Notes under the pieces: model-generated
Seen by the model: the letters and a program-made list of their open reading frames with translations, nothing else
Databases searched by the model: none
What the model was told of the DNA's origin: nothing
IMG/VR virus record: IMGVR_UViG_3300031232_000029
Coordinates: 1 to 26,284 of that record
DNA from: a virus
DNA: 26,284 nucleotides
Strand: one strand, 5' to 3'
Made by a program: the position numbers and the translations under genes
Shown: piece by piece, positions 9,303-15,104 of the stretch
How the letters are laid out: every line of letters starts with the position of its first letter
Position numbering within the stretch: the first letter of the stretch is position 1

Positions 9303-10911
9303 GTATATCCTTCCACCACTCTTGGTCTAATCTACTATCATCCTTGGACCTACGGGCCTGTAGTTCTAGTTCAGCTAGTTCCCTAGTTTGCTCTAATCTA
9401 TACCACTCAATACTACCAACTTTAATTTTGTCTTCTTCTGGTTTAGCTTGTCGATGTCTACACCAACGATAGGCATAAAGACCAGCATCACATAAGTCGT
9501 TAGGAGTTTCTGGGTCTTCCTTACGCTTATCAGTACCAATAGTTTTAAGTAACCATCTATTATTAAGAAGCTCATCTGATAGTTCAGAGTTCTTAAGGAT
9601 GTGAATGACCTCATTATCAAGATCATTGTTAAATAATTCTATATGGTCTACTTTCTCGCGCTTCTCAGCGGGCTCTATGTATATATTATGCTCGACTGCC
9701 AGAGTTTCAATTACCATAGTTGCGAGCCCCGCCGGATCGCCAACTAGGCCAGCAAAGGGTCCATATATCGCATCTACCTCTTTAAACCACCTAGCAATAG
9801 CTGAGACTGATAATCGTAAGTCATCGGTGGTTTGTCGCTTTTCACTATATATTTCCCATAGCCCCGGAAACGTAGGACTCCAGGCCCATATCACAAAAGC
9901 AGTTCCATCTTTGGTACCAAAGTCAAATCCAATGGCAGTATTCCATTTAGTATCTTTAGGGCATGGAATTCCCCAATGCAAATCTACTGGTTGCTTAATA
10001 TAGTCATGTATATGTGGTTTGTATCTATACACCAGGCGCATATTGGTAGCAACCCAGTGACCAAGATACTCACGACGCCAGGTTGGGTGGTCATCTTTCC
10101 AGCCCTTCTCTTTCTTCTTACGTAGGGCCTCTTCCCATAGTGTGAACTTACGACCAGTACGAGGATTAATAAATTCAATATCATTGTCCTCTAATGTCCA
10201 TAAATGGAAAGACCATATAGCGGTATGTTCATCTGGACCTGTATTAGCTGGCCAGTTAGACCATCGTAATCCGTCACCAAGGTCTATTAATACTGGTGGC
10301 TGACACGTTGCTAGATAGAACTCACCTCTAAGCACGTCGCCAGGAGTACCAATTATAATAGTAGGACCTGACTGACCTAACAAAGCCGGTGCAAGAATAT
10401 CATCAATAAGCGTCTTAAACGTAAGCTCTGGAAAGCTCTTACATTCATCAATAATAGCTCCATGATATCGACCGCCGCGAATCTTCTCAAGCTCATCAAA
10501 TTTATCAATACCTTGAAAGTATATAATAGACCCATTTGGTAATGTCGCAGTAAGTTCAGTGTGCTGAAACTTTATACCTAAATCAAATGCCTCAGATAGT
10601 TTTTGAAGGTCGGCCCAGTAGACTTTCTTAATAGAGATGCGCGTCAATCCGATAATTATCCAAGAACTGTAGGCTCTCTGTAGACAGCGAATTAGGGCGA
10701 TAACTAGAGCACCCGTAGACTTGCCTGTCTGTCGTGGCGAAATAACTGAAATTAAATTTGAGTCATCTGCCTCAAGTCGCCGCTGGTGAGGCCGCAGGAA
10801 GGTACGCAACGCACTAATCACGTCTACATGTGTCTTGGTTTTTTCTCGTTTATCCTGCTCATTCTTAATATTAGCCCATAAGGCATTCATTAAGTCAGTA
10901 CGCTTTTTCAT
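9280..10911 (-). CDS. terL: Terminase large subunit (packaging ATPase-nuclease)
   Basis: 543 residues, starting at ATG 10911; an in-frame TAG lies six codons upstream. It is the motor and endonuclease of DNA packaging. ATPase domain: Walker A SPRQTGKST at 58-66, Walker B with catalytic glutamate IIDE at 153-156, and a coupling-type T-P-G motif at 189-191. RNase H-like nuclease domain: GFDFG at 328-332 with the first metal-binding Asp, GDPAG at 391-395, and NDLCDAGLYA at 471-480 with the last acidic residues. Length is normal and all key motifs are present. There is only a weak AGAGG about 12 bases from the start. The C-terminus overlaps the next gene. Confidence 0.95.
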   Translation of the reverse strand: MKKRTDLMNALWANIKNEQDKREKTKTHVDVISALRTFLRPHQRRLEADDSNLISVISPRQTGKSTGALVIALIRCLQRAYSSWIIIGLTRISIKKVYWADLQKLSEAFDLGIKFQHTELTATLPNGSIIYFQGIDKFDELEKIRGGRYHGAIIDECKSFPELTFKTLIDDILAPALLGQSGPTIIIGTPGDVLRGEFYLATCQPPVLIDLGDGLRWSNWPANTGPDEHTAIWSFHLWTLEDNDIEFINPRTGRKFTLWEEALRKKKEKGWKDDHPTWRREYLGHWVATNMRLVYRYKPHIHDYIKQPVDLHWGIPCPKDTKWNTAIGFDFGTKDGTAFVIWAWSPTFPGLWEIYSEKRQTTDDLRLSVSAIARWFKEVDAIYGPFAGLVGDPAGLATMVIETLAVEHNIYIEPAEKREKVDHIELFNNDLDNEVIHILKNSELSDELLNNRWLLKTIGTDKRKEDPETPNDLCDAGLYAYRWCRHRQAKPEEDKIKVGSIEWYRLEQTRELAELELQARRSKDDSRLDQEWWKDIHDISRFS

Positions 10912-11018
10912 AATATATACTGGCCTCTAAGACTCATCGATTGTATATTGACACATTTGGTCGATTGAATTAATCTGAGGCTCTGGCCGACGACAAAGGA
11001 AGTATAAGATTACTTTCA

Positions 11019-11447
11019 TTAGGCCGGTATCCATGTAAAGACGTACCATGACCTAGGTATAGCCACATGATGTCCAGTGTTAAATACAAGTAATAGTCCA
11101 TCCTTAGTTAAGTCAGCAGACTCAAGTCGACTATAACCTAACCTATCCGTATTTTCCCTCAATATATATCTACCATTATGATAGTACACACGACTAAACT
11201 CATTAGTACTATCAAGTGTAATAAGATAGCCGGGGCCACACGGAGCAGGTTTAATAAGTAAACTAAGCTCCTTTAATGGCTTGCCATCAAGTGTCGGAGC
11301 TCGTAACCCCTGTATGGGTTTAGCAATTTCCGGCGTCCCATTGCTGATGTCAGTGCTGCCGGGGTACTTGGTAAGCACTTGAGCTGCGTTAGTAATCGCT
11401 TTGATAGTCCCTGGGACCGTAGCTTTCCCTGTCGTATTTGGCACCAA
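11019..11447 (-). CDS. Unknown protein overlapping the acetyltransferase gene
   Basis: A 142-codon frame ends at 11019. The longest start is TTG 11447 (or GTG 11444), which overlaps the 3' end of the acetyltransferase gene by 175 bases in another frame. No ATG lies in the part downstream of the overlap, so either the long overlap is real, a non-standard start is used, or the frame is entered by ribosomal frameshift. The C-terminal part looks like a genuine folded protein (GPGYLITLDS, RVYYHNGRYIL, LVFNTGHHVAIPRSWYVFTW), resembling small phage proteins that end in a strand with a V-x-I-P motif. The N-terminal overlapping part is Thr/Pro-rich. No family is named. Terminase follows after a gap of about 107 bases. 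Confidence 0.6.
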   Translation of the reverse strand: MVPNTTGKATVPGTIKAITNAAQVLTKYPGSTDISNGTPEIAKPIQGLRAPTLDGKPLKELSLLIKPAPCGPGYLITLDSTNEFSRVYYHNGRYILRENTDRLGYSRLESADLTKDGLLLVFNTGHHVAIPRSWYVFTWIPA

Positions 11448-11695
11448 AATAACACTCTTTCCGGTATGCCTACAGCATAACCTATAATTTCATTGGGGTT
11501 GTCAGCCGTGGCTAACACTAAAACCTGTACTTCTTTATCACTAAATATACGTTTAATATATTCACGATGTGAGTTATACCATATATCAGATGGAAGCGAG
11601 CCTCTATCCTCTTTACGCATATCGCGTAACCAAGTAGACATTATATATGGTTCATCTGATGGAACATAATTACGTATGATAAATGGGTCATCCAT
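11273..11695 (-). CDS. GNAT-like N-acetyltransferase
   Basis: A 140-residue protein has its ATG 11695 overlapping the previous TAA (TAATG). It shows the GNAT order: an N-terminal strand IIRNYVPSDEPYIMSTW, a P-S-D-I-W-Y helix with H-R-E-Y-I-K, then strands VQVLVLATAD and IIGYAVG. V-L-F-W follows, and the acetyl-CoA pyrophosphate loop R-S-Q-G-L-S lies at 93-98 before helix KRLLTQL. The C-terminal L-L-N-P-Y resembles the end of a phage-encoded GNAT-like group found beside terminase genes. The substrate is unknown. The reading frame remains protein-like to its stop, which argues against a simple frameshift mutation despite the 175-base overlap with the next gene. Confidence 0.72.
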   Translation of the reverse strand: MDDPFIIRNYVPSDEPYIMSTWLRDMRKEDRGSLPSDIWYNSHREYIKRIFSDKEVQVLVLATADNPNEIIGYAVGIPERVLFWCQIRQGKLRSQGLSKRLLTQLKCLPSTPAALTSAMGRRKLLNPYRGYELRHLMASH

Positions 11696-12150
11696 TAGCG
11701 CACCTTACTCTCTAGGAGCGGCTTACTAGTTTGTGCCTCCCACTCATCCCACTTCAATCTAAGTGATGCACGATAAGCGGGTGTAAGAGACGTCACCCAA
11801 TCGATAAATAACTCAGCGCGCTCAGCAAATGACATCTGCTCGACTGCCTGAACACCATCAGTCTGAATCTTACGCGCACTTTCAAGCATTTTAGATGCCG
11901 CATTAGATATGGCAAGCATACGAGATTCAAGCTGCATCTCCGTCTTAGGATCGTTACTATCCTTAAGTAATTTCTTAATAGTCTTTAAGCGCGCGCGCAG
12001 TGCACTTACAATCTCACCACCAGTTGCAGCAAGACTAGGTCTGTCTTCCTCATCTTCACCTACAACCACTAAATGCTTGCGTATTGGATTACAAAGACTA
12101 CAACCTGTGTCGGCTGATATTGGAACTCGGCAAGCTCGGCAAGCCAGCAT
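11695..12150 (-). CDS. Zinc-ribbon helical protein, candidate small terminase
   Basis: A 151-residue protein starts at ATG 12150, overlapping the stop of the upstream gene. It begins with two CxxC pairs (C4-x2-C7 and C17-x2-C20), a probable zinc ribbon. A long helical part follows (ALRARLKTIKKLLKD, ESRMLAISNAASKMLESARK) and a C-terminal helix (YRASLRLKWDEWEAQ). Two genes separate it from the large terminase, where a small terminase subunit would be expected. Small terminases are mostly helical, but a zinc ribbon at the N-terminus is not usual. I see no definite family match, so the terminase role is only a contextual suggestion. Confidence 0.6.
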   Translation of the reverse strand: MLACRACRVPISADTGCSLCNPIRKHLVVVGEDEEDRPSLAATGGEIVSALRARLKTIKKLLKDSNDPKTEMQLESRMLAISNAASKMLESARKIQTDGVQAVEQMSFAERAELFIDWVTSLTPAYRASLRLKWDEWEAQTSKPLLESKVR

Positions 12151-12320
12151 TAGTAACCACTCTTAACCTTACGTCCTGCCATATCACGACTCTTATGCTT
12201 AGAGGCTCGTTGTTCACTATATGCTATAGCCACGGCTTGCTTAAGTGGTTTTCCATTGGAGCGCTCAATAGCAATATTCGCGCTCAATGCTTTCTTACTT
12301 TTACCTTGAATTAGTGGCAT
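12150..12320 (-). CDS. Small conserved phage protein of the MPLI-GKS type
   Basis: A 56-residue basic protein with ATG 12320 directly after the previous TAG and an AAAGGG site upstream. It begins MPLIQGKSKKALSANI and continues with G-K-P-L-K-Q-A-V-A-I-A-Y. This is the hallmark of a small, very common phage protein family of unknown function (MPLI-x-GKS ... GKPxxQAxAIAY). The stop overlaps the next ATG. Its C-terminus (DMAGRKVKSGY) nearly repeats the C-terminus of the neighbour encoded at 12321-12479. It is shorter than usual ORF cut-offs but is one of the safest family assignments here. Confidence 0.85.
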   Translation of the reverse strand: MPLIQGKSKKALSANIAIERSNGKPLKQAVAIAYSEQRASKHKSRDMAGRKVKSGY

Positions 12321-12479
12321 CTAATATCCCTTTCCAGGTTTGTATTTACGTCCAGCAATGTCTTTCATACCTATTACTGTGTCTTTGGGTTCTACCATCG
12401 GCATAGTAGGCGGCTTAGATAGCCTCTTATTAAGAACTTTCTGAGACGGAGTTATCTGAATCTTCTTAATGAAACTCAT
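12321..12479 (-). CDS. Small basic protein, first gene of the leftward structural operon
   Basis: A 52-residue protein. The start is ATG 12479 because GGAGAG lies 7 bases upstream; the frame is open further upstream, but that part looks like untranslated leader. The protein is basic and proline-containing (SFIKKIQITPSQKVLNKRL) and ends KDIAGRKYKPGKGY, sharing a D-[IM]-A-G-R-K-x-K tail with the following gene product. No known family. It is the promoter-proximal gene of the minus-strand packaging and structural cluster. Confidence 0.65.
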   Translation of the reverse strand: MSFIKKIQITPSQKVLNKRLSKPPTMPMVEPKDTVIGMKDIAGRKYKPGKGY

Positions 12480-12780
12480 TTCGTTTCTCTCCACTGATAA
12501 TGTGTTAGTACATATAAGACTGTGGTGCAAGGCATCGCCTCTGTGTAATGGCTGTATAGAGCTAAATAGAGATGAAAGACCTTGCTTTCGATTCCCAGAG
12601 CCAGTGCTACCGCTGTGCAATAAGTGACATTCGATTACCATCTCATGTCATCTAGTAATATAAAGGTGTAATTAGCATGAGACTATGCGTGCTTTGCTCA
12701 CCTAAGTGTGCTTGCCTGGGGCTTACTGTAGCTACAAGTGCCGCCCGCAGCGTCGCTATAAGGCTCAGAAACTAATTACG

Positions 12781-12841
12781 AATTGAGTGTAGCAATTAAA
12801 TAGTCGGCTCGTCAAGTACCAAGGGGGTCGAGAGCTCAATT
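12781..12841. promoter_or_regulatory. Nested inverted repeat in the leftward leader
   Basis: AATTGAG at 12781-12787 pairs with CTCAATT at 12835-12841. Inside it CTCG (about 12808) pairs with CGAG (about 12829). The two stems could form a two-tier hairpin in a transcript running leftward towards the structural operon. There is no U-tract, so it is not a standard terminator. A role as leader element, antiterminator site or protein-binding site is inference. Confidence 0.35.
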
Positions 12842-12915
12842 GACTACGTGATTCTGCAATGGCCTAGAGAATCGCTACTGAATTAAAAAGCCGTTTATAT
12901 ATGTTAACTAGACCA

Positions 12916-12944
12916 ATAATGATATAGTTGATGACACATATCAA
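12916..12944 (-). promoter_or_regulatory. Candidate leftward promoter for the structural operon
   Basis: On the minus strand TTGATA (12944-12939), a 17-base spacer and CATTAT (12921-12916) give a moderate sigma-70-like match. Transcription would start near 12909 and give a leader of about 430 bases before the first structural gene at 12479. The match is clearly weaker than the leaderless promoters nearby. A late promoter used by a phage factor elsewhere in this stretch is equally possible. Confidence 0.35.
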
Positions 12945-13129
12945 AATGTCGAAAAGGTTTTGAATATCGCGCACATAGGCAACACCGCGCCGCTGGGGTC
13001 CCCTTTGCATTAGGGGGAAGACAGGGGTGGTTATTATAGGCTTGCACATATAGTAACGGGTGTTACCATGGTGCAGCCCTGAGTGATACGACGACCACTG
13101 GGGATGCTTAGTACTGGGTACTCAGGTAC

Positions 13130-13336
13130 TCATGGGTACAGCCGCGCCGCAGTCTCCTTCAGTTCCATCTCTGACATACTTGGGTTCCACACCCACCCCA
13201 TCGTCACATACCATGCGACGCGGTCTCGGTGGGCAGCGCCTGCGTAGTGGATGAGCTCGAGCCGCCCGGCGCGGCGCATGTCGGCGATGATGGCGTCGAA
13301 GTACTCGGTCTGGCTCTTGGTCATCTGGTTCGTCAT
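13130..13336 (-). CDS. Small unknown leftward protein with leaderless start
   Basis: A 68-residue protein starts at ATG 13336 and is mostly helical (YFDAIIADMRRAGRLELIHY, SMSEMELKETAARL). No family is recognised. It lies alone downstream of its own promoter, whose -10 box ends exactly 6 bases before the ATG, so the mRNA should be leaderless. GAGGG immediately before the ATG is too close to act as a ribosome-binding site. The gene is visibly richer in G+C than the structural operon or the flanking intergenic DNA, as is its neighbour at 13400. This suggests separate acquisition. A regulatory or early host-takeover role would fit its position but is not shown. Confidence 0.65.
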   Translation of the reverse strand: MTNQMTKSQTEYFDAIIADMRRAGRLELIHYAGAAHRDRVAWYVTMGWVWNPSMSEMELKETAARLYP

Positions 13337-13342
13337 GCCCTC

Positions 13343-13371
13343 AACGTAATACGTCCCAGTCAGGATGTCAA
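13343..13371 (-). promoter_or_regulatory. Leaderless promoter of the 13336 gene
   Basis: Minus strand: TTGACA at 13371-13366, 17-base spacer, TACGTT at 13348-13343, then 6 bases and the ATG. The -35 box is preceded by TCACATTTTCAG, nearly the same as upstream of the second promoter (TCACATTTCAG). A dyad GATGTCA (13364-13370) / TGACATC (13381-13387) overlaps the -35 box and looks like an operator. Confidence 0.72.
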
Positions 13372-13399
13372 CTGAAAATGTGACATCGAGTGTGACATC

Positions 13400-13693
13400 C
13401 TACTGCCGACCGTCGATCTCCCGGTTGGACCAGTTCCCCATCAAAAATGCTTGCCATTGCCTGGCTAGCATATCCCGTGCCGTCTCAACTGAGTGGCCGA
13501 ACTTCAGGACCGCCAACCGCTGATAGGGCTGGTATCCCCCTCCTCCGTACCTCTCCTCCCACGAGCTTGCGGTGATGGGGTTCTCCTCCCCGAGGGCGAT
13601 GCGCCCTACAATGACTGTGACGTCGTCGCCGTGGCGTCCGGCGTCGTTGATGAGCTGGATAAGCTGCGAGTCTTTAATGGTTGTGTTGGACAT
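13400..13693 (-). CDS. Small unknown leftward protein with leaderless start
   Basis: A 97-residue protein starts at ATG 13693. It contains a hydrophobic strand after an N-terminal helix (DDVTVIVGRIAL), a glycine-rich loop (RYGGGGYQPYQ) and a helix with R-D-M-L-A-R-Q-W-Q-A-F. No family is recognised. The promoter sits so that transcription would begin at the ATG, and there is no Shine-Dalgarno. Base composition is GC-richer than the structural operon. It is the first leftward gene from the divergent control region, where phage regulators often lie, but no helix-turn-helix pattern is clear. Confidence 0.68.
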   Translation of the reverse strand: MSNTTIKDSQLIQLINDAGRHGDDVTVIVGRIALGEENPITASSWEERYGGGGYQPYQRLAVLKFGHSVETARDMLARQWQAFLMGNWSNREIDGRQ

Positions 13694-13699
13694 GTCATC

Positions 13700-13728
13700 A
13701 ATCTAAGGCATCACACCTCGCGTGTCAA
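13700..13728 (-). promoter_or_regulatory. Leaderless promoter of the 13693 gene
   Basis: Minus strand: TTGACA at 13728-13723, 17-base spacer, TAGATT at 13705-13700, 6 bases, then ATG. This is the same geometry as the promoter at 13343-13371. Directly upstream lies the dyad AATGTGA-TG-TCACATT (13733-13748), an operator-like palindrome with 7-base arms. Confidence 0.75.
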
Positions 13729-13748
13729 CTGAAATGTGATGTCACATT

Positions 13749-14037
13749 GGGTGATAGTGCAGTCCGTGCACGGGTAAGCCATGCGGCGTCTGAGCAGCTG
13801 GCTAGATGTCCCGGGCACTATGCGACACTCTGCGACACTAGTACTGAACAGATGTCCATAATACTATCATGCACCTGGATGGTGTGACGTCGCATGCGAC
13901 AGTTGAGTGGTGTCGCACTTCGATGCTCGCCTATCAGATATCAAGCACTTGTACCATAACTGGCGTGGCATACGCCTCGCATTAGTACTTGTCATGCCTA
14001 CCATTTAGTAGCCTCGGACGGTTATAATGTGCAGCGT
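13749..14037. promoter_or_regulatory. Divergent control region with TGCGACA half-site cluster
   Basis: Non-coding DNA between leftward and rightward transcription. The motif TGCGACA(C) occurs at 13821-13828 and 13831-13838. It occurs again as the palindrome CGTCGCATGCGACAG at 13888-13902, and as GTGTCGCA at 13910-13917. This makes five half-sites within about 100 bases. GATGTCC also appears twice (13805, 13851). A TATAAT box lies at 14023-14028. Such clusters are typical of repressor or initiator binding regions. No binding protein is identified in the window. Confidence 0.55.
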
Positions 14038-14175
14038 ATGTATGCACCAGCCAGGCGCGTTGAACTCCCCATCAAGTTAGCCACTGCTGAGCCGTGCGGC
14101 AAGGCACAATCTTTGCCCGCTGGTTCAGGCACTTACATCCACAAAGACCATTGGTCTACCACTCACGATGCTTGA
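14038..14175 (+). CDS. Possible small rightward ORF
   Basis: A 45-codon frame (MYAPARRVELPIKLATAEPC...) starts 9 bases after a perfect TATAAT at 14023-14028. There is no good -35 and no ribosome-binding site. A nearly leaderless transcript could read it. Its TGA lies inside the -35 box of the next promoter. No family is recognised, and it could be chance. Confidence 0.3.
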   Translation: MYAPARRVELPIKLATAEPCGKAQSLPAGSGTYIHKDHWSTTHDA

Positions 14176-14200
14176 CACCTCATCAGTCATACCTTATAGT
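14172..14200 (+). promoter_or_regulatory. Leaderless rightward promoter of the 14207 gene
   Basis: TTGACA at 14172-14177, a 17-base spacer, TATAGT at 14195-14200, then exactly 6 bases to ATG 14207. It repeats the geometry of the two leftward promoters at 13343-13371 and 13700-13728, but on the other strand. Confidence 0.78.
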
Positions 14201-14206
14201 AACATC

Positions 14207-14344
14207 ATGATGCAAGTCAGCCAGGTTAAGCCGGTGTGGTTCGAAGCCAATCAAAGTCTGCGAGACTTAGCTGTTGCTATCTGCGGTTACAAGAGCGACA
14301 GCCTCATCACGTGGCAAGGATTCACCCTTTGGAAAGTCAATTAA
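14207..14344 (+). CDS. Small unknown protein with leaderless start
   Basis: A 45-residue protein (MMQVSQVKPVWFEANQSLRD...) ends WQGFTLWKVN. The middle (SLRDLAVAICGYKSDSLITW) vaguely recalls a LysM-like S-L-x-x-L-A ... W pattern, but it is too short to call. The near-consensus promoter is placed 6 bases before ATG 14207, and no Shine-Dalgarno is present. It is the first well-supported rightward gene, so an immediate-early protein is a reasonable guess. Confidence 0.6.
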   Translation: MMQVSQVKPVWFEANQSLRDLAVAICGYKSDSLITWQGFTLWKVN

Positions 14345-14396
14345 TACCTTGTGAAGAGTCTCATCCTGTGTTAGGTTGAGATTCTGCGGAGGTATT

Positions 14397-14648
14397 ATGA
14401 GAGATCGAATCAGCTATGTTGAACTTGTTAGCTCCCTTGGTAATGAATCTATGGCAGTCGAGGCGCTACATGCATGTCTTGATTTGGGCTTCGGCGACAC
14501 TCCGTTAGAGCTGTATCGATGGGCCATTGAACGCAGTGTTAGTCTCACACAGCCTCATCGACATAAGCAAGCCGCTCGTATACTGGCAGACCATATAGCT
14601 GAGCTAGCACTCACTGGTCATCATTGGGTTAGCTTACCAGGTGATTAA
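14397..14648 (+). CDS. Small helical protein of unknown function
   Basis: An 83-residue protein starts at ATG 14397, because GGAGG lies 4 bases upstream; an in-frame start at 14376 has no such site. The sequence is helical and rich in Ala, Leu and His (YVELVSSLGNESMAVEALHA, KQAARILADHIAELAL). No family is recognised. It follows the leaderless gene by about 50 bases and may be cotranscribed with it. Confidence 0.6.
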   Translation: MRDRISYVELVSSLGNESMAVEALHACLDLGFGDTPLELYRWAIERSVSLTQPHRHKQAARILADHIAELALTGHHWVSLPGD

Positions 14649-14760
14649 CTAGGGTTAGTGCTTAACAATCATACCGTGCTTGTGTCCCTCTTCTGAGTCC
14701 GCTTTTGACAAAGCTCAATTTAACGACAGATAAACCTCTGTCAAGGGGCAATCGATTGAT

Positions 14761-14865
14761 ATGTCAGCAGAATTCTTGATGCGATGTGCAGCTTCATGCA
14801 AATGGAGCATTTTCAATCGTGACGCGGCAATCTGGGTCGCTATCATGAGGGCAAATCAACATTAG
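14761..14865 (+). CDS. Possible 34-residue peptide
   Basis: The ATG at 14761 opens a 34-codon frame (MSAEFLMRCAASCKWSIFNR...) ending 15 bases before the start of the 27-codon peptide. AGGGG lies about 12 bases upstream, which is far. A GACAG...CTGTC hairpin lies before it (about 14725-14743). No family is recognised; weak support. Confidence 0.3.
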   Translation: MSAEFLMRCAASCKWSIFNRDAAIWVAIMRANQH

Positions 14866-14880
14866 GAAGGAGGAGATAAG

Positions 14881-14964
14881 ATGCTCAAGACTAGCAAAAA
14901 GAAGTTGACACTGAGGTCGGAAGTTACTAATATGAGTGTGAAGGAACTGAGCGGAGAGTCCTAG
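14881..14964 (+). CDS. 27-residue peptide resembling a RiPP leader without core
   Basis: ATG 14881 is preceded by the strongest Shine-Dalgarno of the window (AAGGAGG, 7 bases spacing), so translation is likely. The peptide contains KKKLTLRSEVTNMSVKEL and stops with SGES. The K-K-L-x-L-[KR]-x-E start followed by a hydrophobic helix resembles class I lanthipeptide leaders and the leader of the precursor at 15511 (KKLNLKNETLRNL). The VxGG and core expected next are missing; TAG comes instead, and tRNA-Leu begins 4 bases later. It may be a truncated precursor, a leader-only peptide or coincidence. A promoter for the tRNA lies inside this frame. Confidence 0.6.
   Translation: MLKTSKKKLTLRSEVTNMSVKELSGES
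14905..14933 (+). promoter_or_regulatory. Promoter of tRNA-Leu inside the 27-codon ORF
   Basis: TTGACA at 14905-14910, 17-base spacer, TAATAT at 14928-14933. Transcription would start near 14940, about 28 bases before the tRNA. Geometry matches the other strong promoters of the window. Confidence 0.55.
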
Positions 14965-14967
14965 TAA

Positions 14968-15049
14968 GTCCAATTGGCGAAATGGTATACGCGGCAGACT
15001 TAAAATCTGCTACCCAAAAGGTTTGAGGGTTCGAGTCCCTCATTGGACA
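14968..15049 (+). tRNA. tRNA-Leu (anticodon UAA)
   Basis: Full cloverleaf: acceptor GTCCAAT / ATTGGAC with discriminator A at 15049. The anticodon arm is GCAGA-CTTAAAA-TCTGC, with anticodon TAA. A long variable arm (ACC-CAAAA-GGT) makes it class II, and the T arm is GAGGG-TTCGAGT-CCCTC. No CCA is encoded. It reads TTA (and TTG); TTA is frequent in the leftward structural genes. Confidence 0.95.
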
Positions 15050-15104
15050 CTATAAGATTAATATAGCACTAAACCAATACTACAAAAAGAAAGAGCAAGA
15101 TTAT

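Larger units (their letters stand above)
12480..13129. other. Gene-free leader / intergenic stretch left of the control region
   Basis: About 650 bases without a convincing gene. It holds a candidate leftward promoter (12916-12944), a nested dyad (12781-12841) and a wide 7-base inverted repeat TCTCATG...CATGAGA at about 12641-12682. It also holds the dyad GATTCT...AGAATC near 12850-12873 and, at 13109-13139, tandem GGTACTCA units inside a GTAC-rich repeat. A 61-codon minus frame at 12864-13049 has no ribosome-binding site or placed promoter and is not called. No rho-independent terminator is evident. Confidence 0.5.

Noticed and set aside
9605-10003. 132-codon plus-strand frame opposite the terminase
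   Set aside because: Lies wholly antisense to the motif-bearing terminase frame and has no ribosome-binding site.
10948-10976. Plus-strand TTGACA-N17-TAATCT upstream of the terminase gene
   Set aside because: It would run antisense into the operon with no plus-strand gene to serve; probably chance, given a weak -10.
12780-12845. Truncated tRNA in the 12.8 kb dyad
   Set aside because: The 7-base outer stem resembles an acceptor, but there is no T arm next to it and no anticodon arm.
12864-13049. 61-codon minus frame with a hydrophobic stretch
   Set aside because: No Shine-Dalgarno and no promoter at the 6-base distance used by its neighbours; low-complexity AT-rich DNA explains the hydrophobic codons.
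13364-13748. CRISPR-like repeats around the leftward genes
   Set aside because: The repeated TGTCAACTGAAA pieces are only two copies and are explained as matching promoter -35 regions.
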